From Nemopilema nomurai (Eukaryota > Cnidaria > Scyphozoa > Rhizostomeae > Rhizostomatidae), in contig ML133414.1 in NCBI GenBank assembly GCA_003864495.1, forward strand, positions 24,495 to 88,494: 64,000 bases of DNA. Direction: 5' to 3'. The position numbers and the translations under genes are program-made. Below the pieces are notes generated by a model, which saw nothing but the letters and a program-made list of their open reading frames with translations, was not told where the DNA came from and made no database searches. Position 1 is the stretch's first letter. Each line of letters opens with the position of its first letter. Shown piece by piece: positions 13,818 to 27,710 of this stretch.

Positions 13818-15026
13818 AATCAGTCAAAATAAACTGTTGTTCTGGTAAAATAAGCGGTTGACTTCTGTTTTTAATGGAATTCGTGTTGAATGTTATTGTT
13901 TTAGGTTTGAATGCGTTTGAATGGCAATGTGTTTATCTATCAAGGAATATCATGATGTTAGTAAAGGCTTTTCATTTAATTTCGATTAGTATTTTGAACG
14001 TATTGTATGTATGAATGGTTATGATTATTTAGATTAGATAACAAAGCACAATTTAAAAATAAAAAGTGATATAGCTTTTAAAAAAGTAAATAAATAAATG
14101 TTACAAGCTTTGATGGAAATACTAGATATAAATTTTGACCAATTCTCTCTCTGCTTAAAGACAGTACAATGAATTTTCTAAAATTTTACTAAGGAAGATT
14201 AAAACGTTATCTGGAATTTCATCATCGTGTTCATTTCTTTCAAGTAGGCTATATGTATTACGAATGTCTCTCAACTGGGTCTTGATAAGAGGTCAAATAA
14301 AAACAGAAGTCTTGTTATTCTCAAGTCGCTCGGCCAATCCGATCGGTTCCAAAAAGATCTTTGCCACCAAAGGAACAGCCCTCTCGTAAACGTGACACAG
14401 GAAATGCACATTCAACAAAGTACAACACAATAGATCGCAGTCATAAATGTCAGGTATGAAAAATCTATATTTGTTGTCAATATTAAATTCAGTATTAATA
14501 TTATTGATAAGCTTTCAAAAACCAATTGTATCAACTAACAAGGGTTAAAAATTCTTACCCAATTACCTAAACTCGAAGATTACTAATCAACAGCGACCAA
14601 TAACTCTACAATTAACAGCCTTGAAATCACGTGTCTATAAAATTTGTAGCGGACAGAACGCTGGGTAAGCCGTCGCTTCCTTGTGTGCTTTCAAATCTAA
14701 GAGGCATCGATCTTGTGCTACCAGCGCAAAAATGGGAGTCAAATTGATATCATCGAAGGGAGTCAGCTACTTCTTATTGAGTTGATTTTCAATACGAAGT
14801 CAAACATTAGATGTTTTTACGTTAATCGCTTAAATGTGCTTGCCGGTAAACAAAACGAATTGCGAATAGATCTATCAACGGCGAAATAATACCTGGGAAA
14901 ATGTCGCCTGCTTTTATAAAATTTCCAATAATCAACTTCCAATGAGAACGACCTGAACATCGACACTATATTACTTCGAAACAGAATCGAACATTTTACC
15001 AAATTGTGAATTTACTTGTCTAATGG
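13818..15026. other. Intergenic between NEURL2 and SPATS2-like gene
   Basis: This holds the NEURL2 upstream region and the 3' flank of the SPATS2-like gene. Short open frames here have no splice context or family resemblance. I see no repeat, RNA gene or clear promoter motif. Confidence 0.5.
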
Positions 15027-18000
15027 TCAGGTGGAATAATTTTCATTCATATCCTTAACTTTGCCGCCAGTAGCTTGTTCGTGTGTTCCGTTTTGGTATG
15101 ATGTTCTACGAGCTTTATCGTAATCGTGTTTGAAATGTTGCTTTTTTGTGCTAACAGGCTTCGAATCATTCATCCTGTCATCAAAGCCATTGCAACTTGA
15201 AGAGTCGTGCTTCTGTGCTTTTACGTCATCACCATGGCGCGTGACAAAACCCCCTTTTTTGAACGACTTGGATTCTTCATTAGCAATTCTCTTTGGTGCT
15301 GTTTTGGGGGGTTGCGCTTTATCTTTTCGCGAAACTGCATCATCACCCCGGCGTTCCTGTTCCCCTCCATTCAAACGTCTGTTCCTGTTAAAACCTGTCT
15401 CATTTTGTTTCACTTTATCTTCCCCTTTTGCAATGACGTCACCACGATGCTCTGATTCCTCCTGGCTCCTCTTTTCCTGATAATTTCGCCTGCGATACTT
15501 GTTTCTTTGAGGCAGCCTGTCGTGTGCAAAACCTTTCCCAGCTTGGCTGTTGGACAACTCTTCCTTTCTGTCGTGCTCTCTACATGCTTCCTTTGATTCT
15601 TCTACTTTCGTAATTCTTGCAGCCTCCGTCGATTGCGAAGGTTTGCTTAGGCCATTCACGCCATCACTCCCTTTGCTGTCCGATTCAATATCCCGTTTGA
15701 CATCCCCTTTTCCAATAATCGACTTTCCATAACTCGTTGTTCCAGCATCTGCTTCCGGCGTGCTTCCTTTTTTCTCATCAGAAGGTGAATCTTTTCCACT
15801 GCCATTAACTTCTATACGGCTTCGATTTTCACTGTTCGCCGAATCAGTCCTTTCAAAACCATTCACATAAGGGGCCTTTCTCCTTTGACCATTATTTTTG
15901 TATCTGCTATAACTTCCCATTTGTCGGTCGCCACGCGAAGAATTATCCCTGTTCTTGCCACGATCTTTCCTGATGTAATCCTTTGCTGCTTCTTTCTCTG
16001 TGTGTACATAAGGTCTTTCTTCGACATACTTTTTCTCAGCCGATGCCTTGCTGTGATTATTCTCTCCCTCGACTTTGGTATTAGCTTTGGTCCTTGGCAC
16101 CTTTTGCTCCCTACTTCTCCCACGTGTGCCATTCTCATTCTTCACACTCTGCCGGCTCTTTCGATCCTGATTTCTCCGATGCGAGGCTGGTCGTTCATTT
16201 CTTTCACTTGTGTAAGGTCGTACTGAAGTTTGCTTCTCATGCTGCTTCTCATTTCGTTTCTTCTCCTCCGTAGCATTCAAACTCTCTGAGCTTCGTTCCT
16301 CTTTCATTCGTTTTGTTTCAACTTGACGCTTTACAGCCTCCTGCCCATCGAAATTCTTTGCAGAACTCGTTTCCACTTGATCATACCAACTATTGCTGGC
16401 GCTCTCCTTATTTCCAGCGGACCCCCTTCGCTCATCATTCTTCTGTGCCTTCTGAAAGACATTTTCATCCGCGGCGTTTCTTTTTTCTTTGCTATCTTCA
16501 CTAGATACTCTATTTTCTAAATTCTCTGCATTCTTTACGGTCTCATTACTTGAAGGCAAATTAAGTTTCTTTATAGGGTCATGTAGAACATTCTTCACAG
16601 TCTTTTGGTTATTCGGTTCAATAATTTTGCCTTCTTCTTTCGAAGCAATGGTATTGTTGCTCTTTCCACTATTTCCAAGACGGCCTCTGCGATCTTCATT
16701 CTTCCAACTGCTATTCCTTCTCCAATCCCCCGGTTGTCTATCTCTGTGCCTGGGTTGGCTCCAGCCTCCTCTATTCTCCCAAGTCTGATGCGAGCTTCTA
16801 GCCTCGGAATGCAACGGCTGGCGATCTCCCATTTCTTTCTCCCGTTCCCCATTGATTATACGTTTATCAGGGCCCTGTTCCACACCCTGACCCACGTGAC
16901 GCTGAGCGATGTTCTCTGCCCTCGAGCCCCTGTGATTTTGCTGTTGATCAACCCGGTGTCCGCCAAGGCCAGCCTTCATATCTGAATAAGCAACAACAAC
17001 ACAACCCATGCAAATACACATCATCAAGACAAAACTGATAGTTGACAGGGAATTGATGGTAAGATGTCATGCAACTCACTAGTTAAATACCGGTATCCCC
17101 TTTCATAAACAGAGAATTTTTAAGCTAATGAACAAAATTTATTGTGATTCTTCAGAACCAACCACGGCTACGTATTCCTTAGGCGTAAAGGCAATTGTGA
17201 GCATCTTACAATTGTTTACTGCATGTACGTATGAAGGTAGTGATAACATGCTATCGAAATCACATACATAGGTTGTGAATATACATTTTATTGGTTAATT
17301 CTGCATGCCCTTAACACCTTCCGCCAACTGCTAATGATCACCCCACTATCAGAACCACCAACGACAAAGAGCAGCTACGACCTTTAACCTATGCGTACTT
17401 TAACCTTTAACCTCAACGAGAGTTTACGTACCGTTTGGTTTTCCATGATTTAATTTACCAGCAGCCATCGAGACCTGAAATTGAAAGAATCGATCCTCAG
17501 CAAAATCAAGGTCCAATCTGGTGTATAATCGTAACATGAATCCTTACGAATAAAATTTTGGTAGACATCAGCAGCTCTGTATTAAGCTCATGCATGCAAC
17601 TGTGGTATGAAAAGCGATTAACTAAAAATTCATCTGAGAATTTGTCGGGGTGAGAAAAGAGCAATCCATTCTTAAGAATAGTCAATCCACACAGAGTCGC
17701 TTAGCTACTGCAATTCTGCTCAAAATTCTGTTCGCATCATGCATCAAGAATTAGAAATAACGCAAATTATATTCTTCGTCATTTTCTTACAGGATCTTAA
17801 AATATCTAAGGAGGGCCTAATCCTGTTCGGCCTTGTTTTGTGGTCATGCGAAATGTCGAAAATATCAACAAACATAGTTGTTTGAGGTGTCGTTTAGCGC
17901 TACCGTTGTAAAAATTTCAACTCTAGCATAACCAGACAAATGCACATGCGCCCACAACGGTTGAGAAATGGTAACAATATGAGTTATTTGACAGCTCATG

Positions 18001-21000
18001 GACTGAGCAGAGCTGATGGTAAACATTAAGGATTTGCTCGGTGAAATGTCATGCTCCTTTGAGGAGGGCGCTTTTAAATAAGGATCTGATAACGAAGGTC
18101 TTACCTGCTCCTCCACAGCTTCCTTCAACTTTGCGTGAGTCACGGCGCGCTCTTTGAGTTCGTCGTTAGTAAGAGGACGATTTGCTTGGTTCGCCCTTTG
18201 CTCTACCTGTGTGTTGCAGCTTTCGAAACATCGTCTCTCTTCAAGTCTTCTTGGACACGTGTTCGCGGGGGACTGTCAGCCGGTTTTATCGTGTTCACTT
18301 TTGCAGAGGATGACCTTGGTCTGTACAAGGCTTTAAGCGGACTGACTAAAAGAGATTGAAGTTCGCAGGTCAATTTTAAGTGATCAATTAGTTAAGCAAC
18401 TGGGTCACTAACGCAAACATCAAATGATTAGCATGCGAACCAAAGTCCGTTATTTGCATTTCACGGCAAATGGTAACAATAAGTTAAGCCACAAAACGGT
18501 TATAAGATTTCTAGTGCATCATGTCTTTAGTGGCAGCGACAGCGTTTATCGTCTTTAGGAAAAGATCGAACGAAAATGCCCATTCTATACTTGCAAGGAA
18601 GCTCATATGAATTTCAAAACTCCAAATCTCTAAATTCCAAGTATGCACTAGATATCGACTAAAGACAGAGATCTGAGCCTTCCAACCATTTAAGGCCCTG
18701 AATAATACTTGGTGAAGTACATTTCATGGAATCTGAAATAAATGTTATCGAATAAAGTCCTACAAACACTTCTTATCTACATGCTACAATACTAACTAAT
18801 TAACAATTAGAGAAAGCTTGCGTTTAAGCCCAGGATGACTTGCCTGAATAAGGAAGATCACAGATATTTTTTTTTAAAGCCCAAAAATGTAACAAGCCGT
18901 TTAAACGACCTTTGCGCGGTGAATAATGATGAAGTTTACATTCAATTGAAGCAGCAATACCAAAGACTTACCATGACCAAAGCTTTCCACAGCCTGCAAA
19001 AGTAAGAATTTTTTAATCTTAATAATTTGTATGACCAAATCAATGATATGGCATCAGAGAATCATTTTGGAAAATTGACACAAAAACAACGCCATATCTT
19101 TATTCCATGACGTCCTCATTAAAAAGGTGTTATAACTTTAAGAAGGATAACCAATACCAATCTTTATCTAAGCCTTCGAAATCTGAATATTTGTGCATTA
19201 TAATCTTCACAATTTCAGCATACATTTTAATTCTCGTTCGCATAAAAAATCCATTATGTCAGATAAACTATATTTTTTCAAGTTAGAAGCACTGCTCTAA
19301 ATGATTTCGTTCATACCTTTATGATTTCTTCTGAATTGCCGATAAATCTATTTGTATTAGCTACCTCTTCATCGATTTTTCTATCCCCGACAAAATGCTA
19401 CGATAAAAAATTGTATGTCACACACTTAAGTTTGCAAGCCATTTCTCAAAAGCACCATGCTATAAGATTCAAATACACTTTTCTAATAGAGCTTTTAGCA
19501 CCAAAATATTTCTTTCGAAAGAAAAGCCACGAAAACCTGGTAGCCCATTTCACTATTCAATGCTCTACCCCTAAATGTCTATTCATAACCCTTGAACTGA
19601 CGGTCACCTGGGGGCAGGGGATAGGGTTTGCAACAGGGGTGCATGTCAATGGGAAGAAAACGAAGCGAATTGTGTACCTTGATATCGGCACGAAGTTCAG
19701 AGATATCGTTGTCTCGTAGACGTCCAATCTGATCACATTGGTGCTTCAAACTCGCTGCTAGTTGTTGTCTTTCGTCAAGCAGCTTAGCTGAAAAAAGAAA
19801 ATCAAATTCATTCGAAAAAAAGCACAAACCGTTGCCCATAGTTGCCGTTTTGCCTTGAGTAACAGACAAAATGAGATCAACTGAAAAAAGTTTACAATCA
19901 ATATCAAAGAGAAAGAATTATTACCTGCTTTCAGCAGTATTAGTTTGGGAAAATTTCAAAACTTTAACACTTGAAGTATCTTTAGTTCATACCTGCTTCA
20001 ATTTTTACAGCTTGTAGCTCATCAAGAAGAAGCTGTTCTCTCATGGATAGGCTAAAAAGAAATCAGTACTTTTGGCGTCAAAATCTTCAAAAAGGATGAA
20101 ATGTCAAGACGTGTGAAACTTTCAAAACGACGAAAAACCAGCCTGACTGCCAGACAGATCTGTACCTTTCTCTAATTATTTTGAAGTGATGCTTGATTTC
20201 TTTTTCAGCTTTCTCACATTTCTAGAGAAAGACAATTCACTGGATTATAATGTAGCCCTCAACTCTACTGATTATTAAAACCTTACTCAACTCTACTGGA
20301 AACCGTCCTTTACAATACTTTTCTAGAAAAAACTGTACTCATGGGGGACACCTCTCTCTAACTCCTAGAAGCGAACCTTTTAACGTTCAAAAATTGAAAA
20401 TTGTTCGTAAACTTTTTAAAAGTAATGGCAAAGATGGCTTCTTTAATGATGATTACAGAAACAATGTCATCCCCAGAGTTTATTCAGTAGCAAATCAAAT
20501 CAAAGTAGTTGGTTATATCTTTATCGGGTTTTAATAGAAGGTTTACAAACACTTTATTGTAACATGTTAGAAACGCACCACAGCAACATTGGCACTAAAT
20601 ACGCTTGAAACGTCGTAATAAATGAACGAATTGCCAAAATTCGAACAGAAATGGAAAGATAAGAAATATTTCATGATAACTCGCCACTTTACACGTTAAA
20701 AATAAATGCCGAATATCATTAAATCACCCCTTAATTCACCCCTTAATTCACCCCGCTGATTCCTTTGTCCCTATTTGAGAACAAAATTTGCCTCACAGGG
20801 CACAATGGACAAACCCCTAAGTAGGACATCTGTCTGATGCCTATAAAACCAGACTCGCATAGGCGCCGAGTGGTTGGGTACTTTGTGGCAGTACTTTGAG
20901 TACAGAAATAAAGAGAATCCAACATACATCTTCGTGGACTGAGTGAAAGCGCGCAATCGCTACAGCAGAACGCTGTAAGTCACGTGCCGACCGTGGCATG

Positions 21001-24000
21001 GCATCGATTACTGCTCTCTTCTTCGATGCCTCAATTGTTTTACCCTCCACGTTTGCATCGTTGAATTGGGTTTTGTCGGCTGACTTTAACGGCAGTTGTG
21101 TCATGACCGTCTCTGACTGAATTGAGACGGACGATTTTCTCGACGAAGGCCAAGACTCTGGTTCAACAGATTCAGCTTGCTGTTCAGGTACCTGACTCGA
21201 CTCTTCATTCGCTGTGAAGAAGTTGGAAAATGGCTTTGATCAGTTTCGATATGAGATCATCAAGTCAGTTTCTGTCAGTTCGTCAAGCAGAAAGAATCAA
21301 TTCTCTATAGTATCCTTAGAAAATAACATTGAAAAACGGAAGAATCACCAAAAGCCAACCTAGATAATTGAGTGCCAAAAGATGCTGGATAAACATCATT
21401 CTACCTTAATTTTGCATTCCCTTTTATCGTATGGCATTGGTTGACAAACCAAATTTCCAATTGAAAAGCTTTGGGAACAAGGTGGGTCGGAGATGGGGCG
21501 GGGGTGGAGTTGAATGCCAGTTGAAGAAGTTACTATCAAGGAATTAACTATCAAAAATCTCCTTAAAAGAGGCTAATCGAAATTCCGTATGCTCTTGATG
21601 CTAGCTTGCTGGATGGCATTGACAGAAACGAGAGAACTGGAATGTCAAATATGAATAAGAAAGTGGCTGTTTCTATTCTAACACCTTCAGAGGAAATATC
21701 ATCCTGTTCCGGTACTCACTGCTACTCTACGTGGTAGAAAGGTTTTGATCAACGTTTGTCTTCCTTTGGACGCATTGGCTTTGGAAAACATCGAGGCGAA
21801 CGCTTTTTAATGAAAAACAGTAGTGGGTAAACATCCTTAGAGCTTTGAAAGCACTTTGATAACAGGACGCCTTGACATCGCCAGCATTCACCCAAGTTAA
21901 GAATATCCAATGAAAATAAATAAAAGGCAAGGCAGTTGGTTTGTCGAGATATCCTTTCAAAACAAGGTGATTCGTTTCCAAAAGACACTCGGGGAAATGA
22001 GGCACTCATGGAAATGAGGAAAACGGCCCTAAAATTGGCAAAATAATTGGCATATTCAACATTTTTGCTTTACGCTGACTCAACAACTATTGCAACAATG
22101 AACATTATTATTAGCCTGACCATCATAAGAAACAAGCACATTTGCGAGAAACGCTAGATTTCAGTTCCCTTACCTAAAGCTACGAATGAATCTCCACGCG
22201 GCTTTATTGCGTCATCTAGCTCCTCCTCATCCCCCTCAACGGTGCTGTCCTTGCTTTTCCTCGATTTGTTTTTCTTGTTCCTTTTTCTTCGGCTCTTTGC
22301 TGAACTAGGCCCGTTCTAGGAAACACAAATCAATTTACGAATCGTAATCACTCAATGCTTTCCTGTATAACTCTGAACGATGGACCATAACAGATACACT
22401 AGAAAAGAAGATTAACTCATTTCAAAGAAAATTATTAAGGAGAGTAATTAACATATGTTGGCAAAAATTGATCTCAAATGAGAGATTATATGCAAAACAG
22501 AAGCAACAAAACTGAGTGCCATAATTGGGAAGAAAAGGCTGAATTGGCTTGGTCACTTAATGAGACTTGATAGACAAACTTAAGTTAGGCTAGCTCTGTT
22601 TGAATCATTACAACCAGGTAGAAGAAATAGAGTTAGACCAAGCTTAACGTGAATGAAGCTAATTGAAAAAGATCTAGATTTAATAGACATCAAACTAAAC
22701 TTAAAGGATAAGAGGACACCAGAAGAAAAATTACATTACTTGAGGGACTTGCTGAAGACAGAAGCAAGTGGCGAAAATTAGTGAAGGACATTATGGCCGT
22801 TAAACGTTAAATATGTATAGATGATGATGATGAATCGCTAAATGGAGAAGGAATTGGAAATTTGATGCTTAACAAGCTTCATCGCACTATCTCAAAATGC
22901 ACAGGAAACAGAACTATGAGAGTAGCTTCTTTACTGTCGAAGGATCCATGAAATTACGAGGCAAACTATATGAGGTAAGGTAAAAAATGGAACCTGGCTT
23001 AAAAGAGATGGCCGTCACACATCAGAGAAGCATTAAAACTAGGTAGATGAAAAAACTTGGAGAAATGTTCATGTCACCCAAATCAATGAAAAATAGAAGG
23101 AAACCATGCTGCAGGCGAAAAGACACTTTTCAGGCAGTTGGAATCTAAAAGTGTAGGTTCCCCTGGGCCCAAAGGAAACTCTAGTAGCCAGGCTCTGGTT
23201 GGGAACAACCTTGGCATGAAACAACACGGTATACAGCAAAACTACCCTTGGCACACGGTTCACTTTTTCCCGTAACTTTCCGCTGAAGAGTTACGTGCTG
23301 TCGCCATTGATTAAATTCTAGTCCAGTGGCAAATGCAAAAGCATCTTATTTCCAAAAAATTGGTATAATTTCAACAGAAATTTCAATAAAGAGGGTGGAT
23401 AATGTTGAGGGAGTGGTAAGTACAACTTGCACTGTATTTGAATAGCGATATTTCTTCAACCGAGAAAGATCAAGCAAATGTTCGCGGTAGATTTTTAGAT
23501 ATAAGATTCAAGAGTAGTTTTGTCGAAAAAAGTAACCAAAATATGCTAGCAAATTTTACACCGGGTTTTTTTAAACGAGAAGTGGTTAAAATGCTGAAAT
23601 TTGGCCTTCTGAGGTTGATTCTCGCAACATGATTGGTGTATTGCCTGGAAGATTCCCAAGAAGGGGATCTCGCCAACAACCAATCAAGATTTGTCCGCTA
23701 TGCTTAATTTCTTTAAATATTTCGGCCTTCTACCATGTAGGTTCCTTATAAAGGGGTTCCTTATAAAAAAGCGTGTAACACGATACTAAATGAGACCAAA
23801 CACTGTGTTGGCTTGTGTTTTCGACTATAAACAAAACTCGATGAGATTCGTCAACGCATCAATATACAGCCGTTACTAACAAGTTGCAGCATTTCTTTTG
23901 GATGACCCTCTGCAATCACAAATTCAGAATTGCTATTGCTAGGTTAGCAATTTTCCAGTTAAAAACAGCAGGAGTTAGACGAGCCTCTAGGCCCATGTTA

Positions 24001-27000
24001 ACTTTGACCAAAAAATTGACTGAAACCCCATTAAAAAAATTCTCATTTTACGAAGTAGTTCATAGCTTTGAAGTGGTAACAAATTAAACTGTCCTTCTTA
24101 CCATTTTATCCGCGTATAATGAACTCGCTATTGGAAGACTTGGTTATTTGATATAGAAGTAAGCTGGCCATCAAGATTAACGTAAAGCGTAGGAATCCCC
24201 GTGTTTTCTCGGAAATCAGAGGAAATCCCCCAACCTTGCCCTTGGGTCACAACATTGTATAAGCTAACAACAAACGTTGTATTCCATAACAATCTAAAGC
24301 GGGGAAAATTCCATTCCATGCCTTCATCGTGCAGAAATACGAACACTGAACATGTGGTAAAGTGAACCAGCTACTTGGTTTATTATTTGCGGGTACGGGA
24401 CATTAAAACCATGAGAATTTAAAAACATTTCAAAGCATACCGAAGCGAGAAGACCCTTAGCGATGGTTGGAAAACGACACTGACCTATCAGCTAACTAGT
24501 TCGCAAACGGCTTTCAATGACAAAAAAAGCCTGCATGAAAACGAGTGCGGAATCCAACTTTGCTTTGGTATAACAATGAAACTTGTTTATCCAGAAAGCC
24601 ATCGGAGTAATTTAACTCTCTGACGTAAGAAATCGCTCCAACGAGCAGCGAGATAAGCGGTTTTCCTAAGCAATTCATTTTTCATGGATGATTGCTATTT
24701 TGAAGACAGCAATGTTCTGCCCTCATCCGCAAACTCTGTGTTACGGCTTAATAACGCTAACAGTCGCTATAGACTATCAGAGACAGTAATTAATATTTCT
24801 TGCCCAAGGCCATTCATGTATAATGGGATAAAAGTTATTTTTAGGTGAATCCTGAGGAATATTGAGGCATTGAGTTCTGTTGTTTCACAGCTTCACTGCA
24901 GTTTGAGCTGCTGGATATAATTCAGTGATGAAAAGCCCCAAAGCAGGTGAGTAAAATGATAAGCATCAGTCTTGAAAAGCAGATGATGATGTGGGAAAAT
25001 GATCATCTAGCATGACTGGCTTCTAATTTGTAGCAGGCAAAAATCGTACACAAAATCAAACTTTTTGATAATCAGGCTCAGTTATCATTTCAGCAAAATT
25101 AGCCAAAAAGTGGGTTGATGAAGATGTGTTATAAATATTAATGGTTGTTACACCATAACAACTGACATCAGTGAAAAAGTTTGATTTCCAGCACCATAAA
25201 ATGATTCTAATCAGAGAATGTGAATAGGTTAGGCCAAGTTCCTTACATGAGGAAAAAAGAAGACAACTTTAGGTTTCAAGCTTTTAATAGACAAGTCTTA
25301 TCTCACCTTAAAAAAATACCTAGCACTTTCAAAAAGAAAACAGGGATTAGATTTTAAAAGGCTTTACCCCAAAGCACATAATTCAGAAAAAAACATAAAG
25401 TGGTGTACCAAAGGCATGATTAAAGACATTATTAGACCATTTTCTACTGACATTAACAGTTTAGTAAAAGCATACCTTGCCCCGCCTTCCCTGAAAATTC
25501 CAAGATGATAGAATGTCCTCTGCTCCATCTAGAATAAAAATTATCAAAAGGGTTCAATTGAAGAAAGTCGCTATAATCAACAGCAAAAAACAATTAAAAA
25601 GTTTAATTTTATCTCAACAAAAGTGACCACATCCTTATAAAAGCAACACATTAGTTATAAAAAAGGCAGCAACAAAGAATATCAATGAAAAAAGGGAATG
25701 GCAAACAATGATATGGATACGGGGATCCTGAAAGTGTGAAGTCAAGAAGGAATTTTAAAACTGCATATAAATGTTGATTCTGACTTATTGGTTTCTATGC
25801 CAAAACTAAAAGTGTTGTGTAATAAATTTCTGCTAAAACAGAACTTCTAAAACTGCACTTCTAAACAAAATTGGAATTTTGGAAGGAAAAAGTGTGCTGA
25901 GGAAAAGCATTTCCCTGCAACAAGTAAATATCAATATAAAGATGTGTGACACAGATCAAGTGACCCAGACAGAAGGACAGAGAGAAAGGATTGCCTTGGG
26001 ACATTATGGCTGACTATCAATATATGTTAACATATGAAATGCAAACTGGAACTAATCATAATTTGATGGCAATTACCTTGGGTTATTGAAAATATTGCTT
26101 TTTCAATGTTGCAGTCACAACTCTGTAAAACTACTGCTGCATCCTCCTTAGACAAATTTGGAAAAGCCTCTCGAATCAGGTCAATCTAAAACACAAAGCC
26201 AAGCTACAGCAATAAATGTACAAAGGAACATTGCAGGATACGAATAAGGTGGTATGTGGTGTGGGACTGTTACTAACACTGACCGCTCCTGTTCATGGCA
26301 GAAACACTGACCCAAAATTTCTATTGGAAGTTTATTTCATTGACTTTTGCAAACCATCCACCCTTAGCTACATTTGCAGTTGAGCAAGGGTGAATTTCAT
26401 TGCTGACCCATCAAATGATGTGTTGTGGTGATTGAGGCAGAGCTGTTTTATATCAATAACAGCCATTTTATCTTAGGTATAGTTTTTATCAGTCACTGCA
26501 CAAGATAAAGATGCAGAAGCTATCAATTAAAGCTGTAGAACATTTCAAGTGGGTGCCACTGAGAATATGAATAAAATCGTTTTTTATCAGCATCAGGTAA
26601 GCATCAGATTATTTATGTTTGGTAGAAGAACAAGAATTAAACTTGTCAAATGTGGGCTTCCAGTGTTACTGCTCTCTGAATGCTTTATAATAATTTCATA
26701 AAACACAGCAAAAAGTTCAGGTATTTCTTTTCCTGACTGTAACTTAAGTTCAGTAAAACAAAGATCTTGAAGCTTGAGTGATGCTATCTTAAAACAACAT
26801 ACTATGATTCCTGCAAGCACCCTTTTCTCAACAGAGAGGGCTTCTTGCAAGGCAAAGTTTTTCAACCATATCTCTAGGCTCAGATATCTGGCCCCAAATT
26901 GCAGAGATCAATAGGTGACAAACTTGGTTTTATAATCCTTTAGTAATACCTTTGAAGGGGCAGTTTGAAATCTATACTAAATCCAATTTTGAAGATAGTT

Positions 27001-27710
27001 GGGCAATGTTCCCATAAAAATAACATACATTTTAACATAACATATTCCCCAAAAATCAAGCATGGTATGGGAAGGTGGTAGTGATGCATCACTGAGTTAC
27101 ATAACTAAATCTGTATCCAGAGCCATTTGCCTCCTTATTTTGGTGGGTTGGGAAAAGTCTGCACAAAGTTTTGTAAAACTTTCGCATTTCCACCATGAAA
27201 TGATCTTTTATTCGTCTTGCCCAGCGTTGTTGGTTTAACAAAACTTAAACGGACACTTGTTTTGGGCAAAGGTTAATTTTTTTTTCTCATGAAACGGAAG
27301 ACACACAAAGTTTTCTGTCGCCATAATGAATGGGACATCCTCAAACAGTGTGTTACATTTCCCCCACAAAGTACAGATGGTGTGCGAATTGTGTTTATTA
27401 TGATTGCTCTCATTTGGAAAATATTTTTTTTAAATGACGAAATATTCTAATATAAGCTTTAAAACAAAAGAATTTTATAAATACCTTGGAATTAAGATTT
27501 TCGGGCAATGGCATGGCGTACTCTGCCGAAATCGAACCGTTGGCAGTGTTGAAGTAATCATCTGTAATTATCAGAAACGAATTGACACTTGTAATCATTA
27601 AGTAAATTGCAGTAGATTTCTTTCACGATAAAATTTGAAAATATTTGCACACCTTTGCTCCATTCTTTTTCCAATTCAGATGGCTGCAACATGTCAACTA
27701 ACATCTTCAT
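15027..27710 (-). CDS. SPATS2: SPATS2-family protein with very long low-complexity C-terminal exon
   Basis: SPATS2/SPATS2L are cytoplasmic, RNA-associated proteins (SPATS2L is linked to stress granules); molecular function is poorly known. Exons: 27710-27653, 27561-27485, 26185-26077, 25528-25476, 22315-22174, 21211-20928, 20221-20166, 20051-19993, 19787-19678, 19397-19317, 18993-18972, 18345-about 18240 (3' end unresolved), 18206-18105, 17474-17432, 16981-15027. Landmarks match human SPATS2: a UBA-like helix region (IDLIREAFPNLSKEDAAVVL), a Lys/Arg-rich run (KSRRKRNKKNKSRKSK), SARDLQRSAVAIARFHSV, a coiled coil with REQLLLDELQAVKIEA, ISELRADIKHFVGDRK, and AVESFGHVSP. Exons 18345 and 18206 are in different frames, so a short intron or frameshift lies between them. 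The last exon alone encodes about 650 residues rich in Lys, Arg, Glu, Asn and Ser, making the protein about twice the vertebrate length. Confidence 0.88.
20721..20754. repeat. 12-bp tandem repeat, about three copies
   Basis: The unit TTAATTCACCCC is repeated head to tail in an intron of the SPATS2-like gene, with the first copy slightly diverged. It is a small local duplication with no evident function. Confidence 0.7.
22404..22834 (+). mobile_element. 3' end of a degenerate non-LTR retrotransposon (LINE)
   Basis: Plus-strand translation, broken by stops, recalls the C-terminal end of LINE reverse-transcriptase proteins. It shows FQRKLLRRVINICW, then LNWLGHLMRLDRQT (family motif RLRWLGHVLRM), then RSKWRKLVKDIMAVKR (family motif DRxxWRxLV). 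It ends in a GATGATGATGA microsatellite, a common kind of LINE 3' tail. The copy is 5' truncated, carries in-frame stops, and lies in a SPATS2 intron antisense to the gene. I cannot assign the clade. Confidence 0.75.

Noticed and set aside
15130..16985. Several plus-strand open frames of 60-126 codons
   Set aside because: They are antisense shadows of the long low-complexity last exon of the SPATS2-like gene and show no family features.
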